From Candidatus Sabulitectum sp. (GTDB lineage: Bacteria > Fermentibacterota > Fermentibacteria > Fermentibacterales > JCC-6), in contig JAGLQD010000090.1 of assembly GCA_023136985.1 (NCBI GenBank), positions 1 through 9,043 of the forward strand: a stretch of 9,043 nucleotides of DNA. The letters are read 5' to 3'. A program made the position numbers and the translations under genes. Each line of letters begins with the position of its first letter. Position 1 is the first letter of the stretch. The notes below the pieces were generated by a model. The model saw only the letters and a list, made by a program, of their open reading frames with translations, made no database searches and was not told the DNA's origin. This document shows positions 6,569 through 9,043 of the stretch, piece after piece.

Positions 6569-6793
6569 TCACTTATACCTGTAAGTGATCCGTCCTCTGG
6601 TCAGATCATATGGAGACAGTTCAACTGTCACCCTGTCGCCGATCAGAATACGAATGTAGTGCATCCTCATCTTGCCTGACACATGACAGAGAACAACATG
6701 GCCCTCCGGCTTATCAAGCTCAACGCGACACATGCTGTTGGGAAGGGTTTCTAGAACCGTTCCGTCAACAACTATGCCCTGTTCTTTCGCCAT
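6569..6793 (-). CDS. infA: Translation initiation factor IF-1
   Basis: IF-1 binds the 30S A site during initiation and assists IF-2 and IF-3. The 74-residue single OB-fold protein shows the hallmark GTVLETLPNSM (11-21), SGKMR (39-43), YIRIL, GDRVTVELSPYDL (52-64) and GRITYR. It is two residues longer than E. coli IF-1 through a small insertion in the ELDKPEGH turn (25-32), common outside proteobacteria, and carries Cys22 and Cys36. AAGGA lies five bases before the ATG. It is 48 bases after map, the largest gap inside this operon, and that gap abuts a possible internal promoter. Confidence 0.98.
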   Translation of the reverse strand: MAKEQGIVVDGTVLETLPNSMCRVELDKPEGHVVLCHVSGKMRMHYIRILIGDRVTVELSPYDLTRGRITYRYK

Positions 6794-6824
6794 CTTGTCC
6801 TTTCCATCCGGTCAAGGAAGTGCA

Positions 6825-6853
6825 AATATCTTTATAAAAGACTATGCCGTCAA
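6825..6853 (-). promoter_or_regulatory. Possible internal promoter upstream of infA
   Basis: On the minus strand TTGACG (6853-6848, within the last codons of map) matches the -35 consensus at five of six positions. A 17-base spacer leads to GATATT (6830-6825), which matches the -10 consensus at four of six. A start near 6818 would give a leader of about 25 bases before infA. A second TATAAA at 6836-6831 is too close to the -35 box. This is a consensus match only. Confidence 0.3.
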
Positions 6854-7588
6854 TACTTCCGGATTACTGCCGACAATCATAATAGTGTTTTCCGCGTGGG
6901 CAGAAATACTACCATCTTCAGTGACAACAGTCCACCCGTCCTGCAATACCCGGATTCCGGCTGCTCCGGCGTTTACCATAGGCTCTATGGCCAGTAAAAG
7001 ACCATTACTGAGCTTCATGCCTCTTCCCGCTTTTCCGTAGTTGGGAACCTGCGGTCTTTCGTGAAGCTTCTTACCTATCCCGTGACCCACCAGCTGGTGT
7101 ACCACTGTAAACCCGTTAGCCTCCACATAGGTCTGTACAGCATGTCCGATATCTCCAATACAGTTACCCTGCACAGCAGCAGCTATACCCCGATTCCTCG
7201 ACTCATAAGTCACTTCAACAAGTCTTCTGGCCTCAGGGGAAATGCTTCCAACCATAATTGTGTCAGCAGCATCACCATGGTAACCGTTTTTGTAGGCACC
7301 GACATCGATACTTACTATATCTCCGTCCTTTACTACTCTTTCAGCGGATGGAATGCCATGCACAACTTCGCAGTTAAGTGAAACACAAACTGCTGCAGGA
7401 TAGCCATTGTAATTGAGGAAGGAGGGAACTGCACCCTCTGCCCTCAGGATATCCCTTCCAAGTGCATTGATCTCCGCCGTGGTAACACCCGGTCGTATGA
7501 ACTGTGCCAGCTCCGTAAGAACCTTCCTTACGATCCTGCACGATTCCCTCACCGCTTCTACATCTCTTTTAAGAGAAACTATTCCCAT
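6842..7588 (-). CDS. map: Type I methionine aminopeptidase
   Basis: Map removes the N-terminal methionine from new proteins on the ribosome after deformylation. The 248 residues make a short, single-domain type I enzyme without an N-terminal extension. All five metal ligands are visible: Asp95, Asp106, His169, Glu202 and Glu233, with His77 in VVHGIP as the conserved substrate-side histidine; the motifs IVSID, NGYHGD, GHGIG and IEPMVNAG surround them. The ATG at 7588 lies within the last codons of adk (10-base overlap), with AGGA almost touching it, so initiation probably depends on ribosomes finishing adk; the N-terminus aligns well with the family, which supports this start. Confidence 0.97.
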   Translation of the reverse strand: MGIVSLKRDVEAVRESCRIVRKVLTELAQFIRPGVTTAEINALGRDILRAEGAVPSFLNYNGYPAAVCVSLNCEVVHGIPSAERVVKDGDIVSIDVGAYKNGYHGDAADTIMVGSISPEARRLVEVTYESRNRGIAAAVQGNCIGDIGHAVQTYVEANGFTVVHQLVGHGIGKKLHERPQVPNYGKAGRGMKLSNGLLLAIEPMVNAGAAGIRVLQDGWTVVTEDGSISAHAENTIMIVGSNPEVLTA

Positions 7589-8154
7589 TCCTGAAGCGCC
7601 TTTGCTATTTTGCGTGTAACTTCAGCAGAGGAACCTGTTCCATCCACTCTGATAATTCGTTCAGAGTAGTAATGGAGCAGCGGCTCGGTTTGCTTCCGGT
7701 AAACATCAAACCGATGATGGATCACCGCTGGGGCATCATCAGCTCTTCTGTAATTCTCTACTTTATCCTGCCTCTGGGTGCGCCTGAGAGTAAGCCTTTC
7801 TTCGGCTACTTCTATGGGAACATCCAGAAACAGTGCGCAGGTCAGTTTCGTACCCAGATTATCCAGGTGTAAATCAAACATCTTGGCCTGTGCAACATTA
7901 CGCGGGTAGCCGTCAACCAGAAATCTGTTCAACCCTTCAATAGCTTTGAACAGAACGTAGTTGGCAGTGATATCATCCACCAGGCTACCCGCAGCAATTG
8001 TATCCCCGATCCTCCGGCCAATACGAGTGCCATCCAGAACCTTGGCCCTGAACAACTCTCCCGTTGAGATATGTGTCAGACTGTAACCCGTTGACAGTGC
8101 AGCTGCCTGAGTTCCTTTGCCTGACCCTGGAGAACCGAAGAATGCTATTCTCAT
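7579..8154 (-). CDS. adk: Adenylate kinase, short-LID form
   Basis: Adenylate kinase interconverts ATP plus AMP and two ADP and so keeps the adenylate pool in balance. The 191 residues hold the P-loop GSPGSGKGT (7-15), the AMP-site ISTGELFRA (29-37), DGYPR (81-85) and the RRADD arginine-aspartate motif (136-140). The LID between about 122 and 140 is short and lacks the four-cysteine zinc site or the long insert of E. coli-type enzymes, placing it in the short class. The ATG shares the tetranucleotide ATGA with the secY stop, and its own 3' end overlaps map, so all three are translationally linked. A GGAA ribosome site lies five bases before the ATG. Confidence 0.97.
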   Translation of the reverse strand: MRIAFFGSPGSGKGTQAAALSTGYSLTHISTGELFRAKVLDGTRIGRRIGDTIAAGSLVDDITANYVLFKAIEGLNRFLVDGYPRNVAQAKMFDLHLDNLGTKLTCALFLDVPIEVAEERLTLRRTQRQDKVENYRRADDAPAVIHHRFDVYRKQTEPLLHYYSERIIRVDGTGSSAEVTRKIAKALQEWE

Positions 8155-9043
8155 CGTCTTCCGCGAATCCTTCCCTTAGAGAGGAATCCGTCATAGTGTC
8201 TCATAAGAAGGTGGGTCTCTATCTGTCTGAGTGTTTCAAGAGCAACACCTACAACAATTAGAAGACTGGTTCCACCGAACATGAAGTTAAGACCCACATA
8301 ACGCATCATCAACATGGGAAGTACTGCTACAGCAGCAAGGAAAAGTGCTCCTGGCAGAGTAACTCTTACCAGCACCTTCTCTATGTACTTTGCTGTACTC
8401 TTTCCCGGCTTGCGGCCTGGAATGAATCCACCCTGCTTCTTCATGTTGTCTGCCAGGTCCTGCGGATTGAAAACCATAGCAGTGTACACATAGGCAAACA
8501 GTATGATGAGTGTTGTATAAATCGTTATGTAGAGTGCTCCACCCGGTGCCATCCATGTATTTACCCAACCCGAGATATCACTGTTCGGGAAGAACATGGC
8601 AAGAGTGGATGGAAACATCATGAAAGACTGGGCAAAGATCACAGGAATAACACCAGCAGTGTTCAATCTGAGCGGTATATGAGTGCTCTGGCCTCCATAA
8701 ACCTTTCTTCCCCTGACCTGTTTCGCATACGACACAGGAATTCTTCTTTGTGCCTCAGTCATTATCACAACAAACGTGACCACTGCGAACATAAACGCGA
8801 TCAGGAAGATTCCAGTGATAAAACTGGTCTGCTGAAGAACGAATATATCCTGGTACAATGTACCTATGTCAGAAGGAATTCTGCCTACAATACCTGCGAA
8901 GATGATAAGGCTTATGCCGTTACCAATACCGCGCTCGCCGATACGCTCTCCCAGCCACATCACAAAGATGGTTCCGGTAACAAGAGTGATAACGGTCTGT
9001 ATTGTAAATGCTATGCCCGGGTTGGGAACCACTCCGGGAATCT
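8151..9043 (-). CDS. secY: Protein translocase subunit SecY, 5' end cut by window
   Basis: SecY forms the membrane channel of the Sec translocon with SecE and SecG. The last 296 residues are present, covering the part from the loop before transmembrane helix 4 to the C-terminus; the first 140 or so lie outside the window. Markers are WLGERIGERGIGNGISLIIF, YAKQVRGRKVYGGQSTHIPL (SecA- and ribosome-facing cytosolic loop), NTAGVIPVIFAQS (helix 7), MVFNPQDLADNMKKQGGFIPG with PGKSTAKYI (second cytosolic loop, basic), and the cytosolic tail HYDGFLSKGRIRGRR. The GTG at 9032 is internal, not the start, since the frame continues upstream with IPG to the edge. The stop TGA overlaps the adk ATG. Confidence 0.97.
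   Translation of the reverse strand, partial: IPGVVPNPGIAFTIQTVITLVTGTIFVMWLGERIGERGIGNGISLIIFAGIVGRIPSDIGTLYQDIFVLQQTSFITGIFLIAFMFAVVTFVVIMTEAQRRIPVSYAKQVRGRKVYGGQSTHIPLRLNTAGVIPVIFAQSFMMFPSTLAMFFPNSDISGWVNTWMAPGGALYITIYTTLIILFAYVYTAMVFNPQDLADNMKKQGGFIPGRKPGKSTAKYIEKVLVRVTLPGALFLAAVAVLPMLMMRYVGLNFMFGGTSLLIVVGVALETLRQIETHLLMRHYDGFLSKGRIRGRR

Noticed and set aside
9030..9032. GTG at 9032 as the start of a gene
   Set aside because: It lies inside SecY; the frame continues to the window edge and the N-terminal helices are missing.

Overview
The window holds the 3' half of a bacterial ribosomal-protein/secretion operon on the minus strand, followed by an accessory stretch of secreted-protein, metal-site-protein and transporter genes. 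No tRNA, rRNA, CRISPR array, transposase or phage gene was seen. The organism is a bacterium using the standard code with TGA as a stop (secY and infA both end in TGA). The SecY sequence style, and a secreted FG-GAP/VCBS repeat protein ending in a domain that resembles a type IX secretion sorting tail, suggest a member of the Fibrobacteres-Chlorobi-Bacteroidetes (FCB) superphylum or a related candidate phylum. This placement is inference, not proof.

Right side (9043 down to 3260, minus strand): secY (5' end outside the window), adk, map, infA, rpmJ, rpsM, rpsK, rpoA, rplQ, pfkA. The genes are tightly packed: secY/adk share ATGA, map starts inside the end of adk, and most other gaps are 6 to 48 bases. 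The order is the classic spc/alpha arrangement, with two points of note: rpsD is absent between rpsK and rpoA, and a glycolytic 6-phosphofructokinase gene is attached 6 bases after rplQ. The run links protein export, adenylate balance, N-terminal Met removal, translation initiation, the 30S head/platform proteins, RNA polymerase alpha, L17 and glycolysis. A possible internal promoter lies at the end of map, upstream of infA.

Middle (3259 to 1386): a decayed plus-strand fragment with a signal peptide and an FG-GAP-like DGDGD loop (2905-3223), an AT-rich divergent intergenic region, and a minus-strand secreted FG-GAP repeat gene (2713 down to 1511). The latter is interrupted by a single in-frame TGA at codon 97. 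Directly after this TGA is a stem with a GGU apical loop at a distance that fits the bacterial SECIS consensus, so nonsense mutation and selenocysteine recoding both deserve testing; nonsense mutation is the simpler reading. A strong hairpin follows the gene.

Left side (1370 to 1, minus strand): a small cysteine-rich CGGC-domain protein, then an AEC-family (auxin efflux carrier type) membrane transporter whose 3' end runs off the window. No clearly new system is visible. The best leads are the recoding candidate, the divergent alpha C-terminal domain, and the pfkA linkage.
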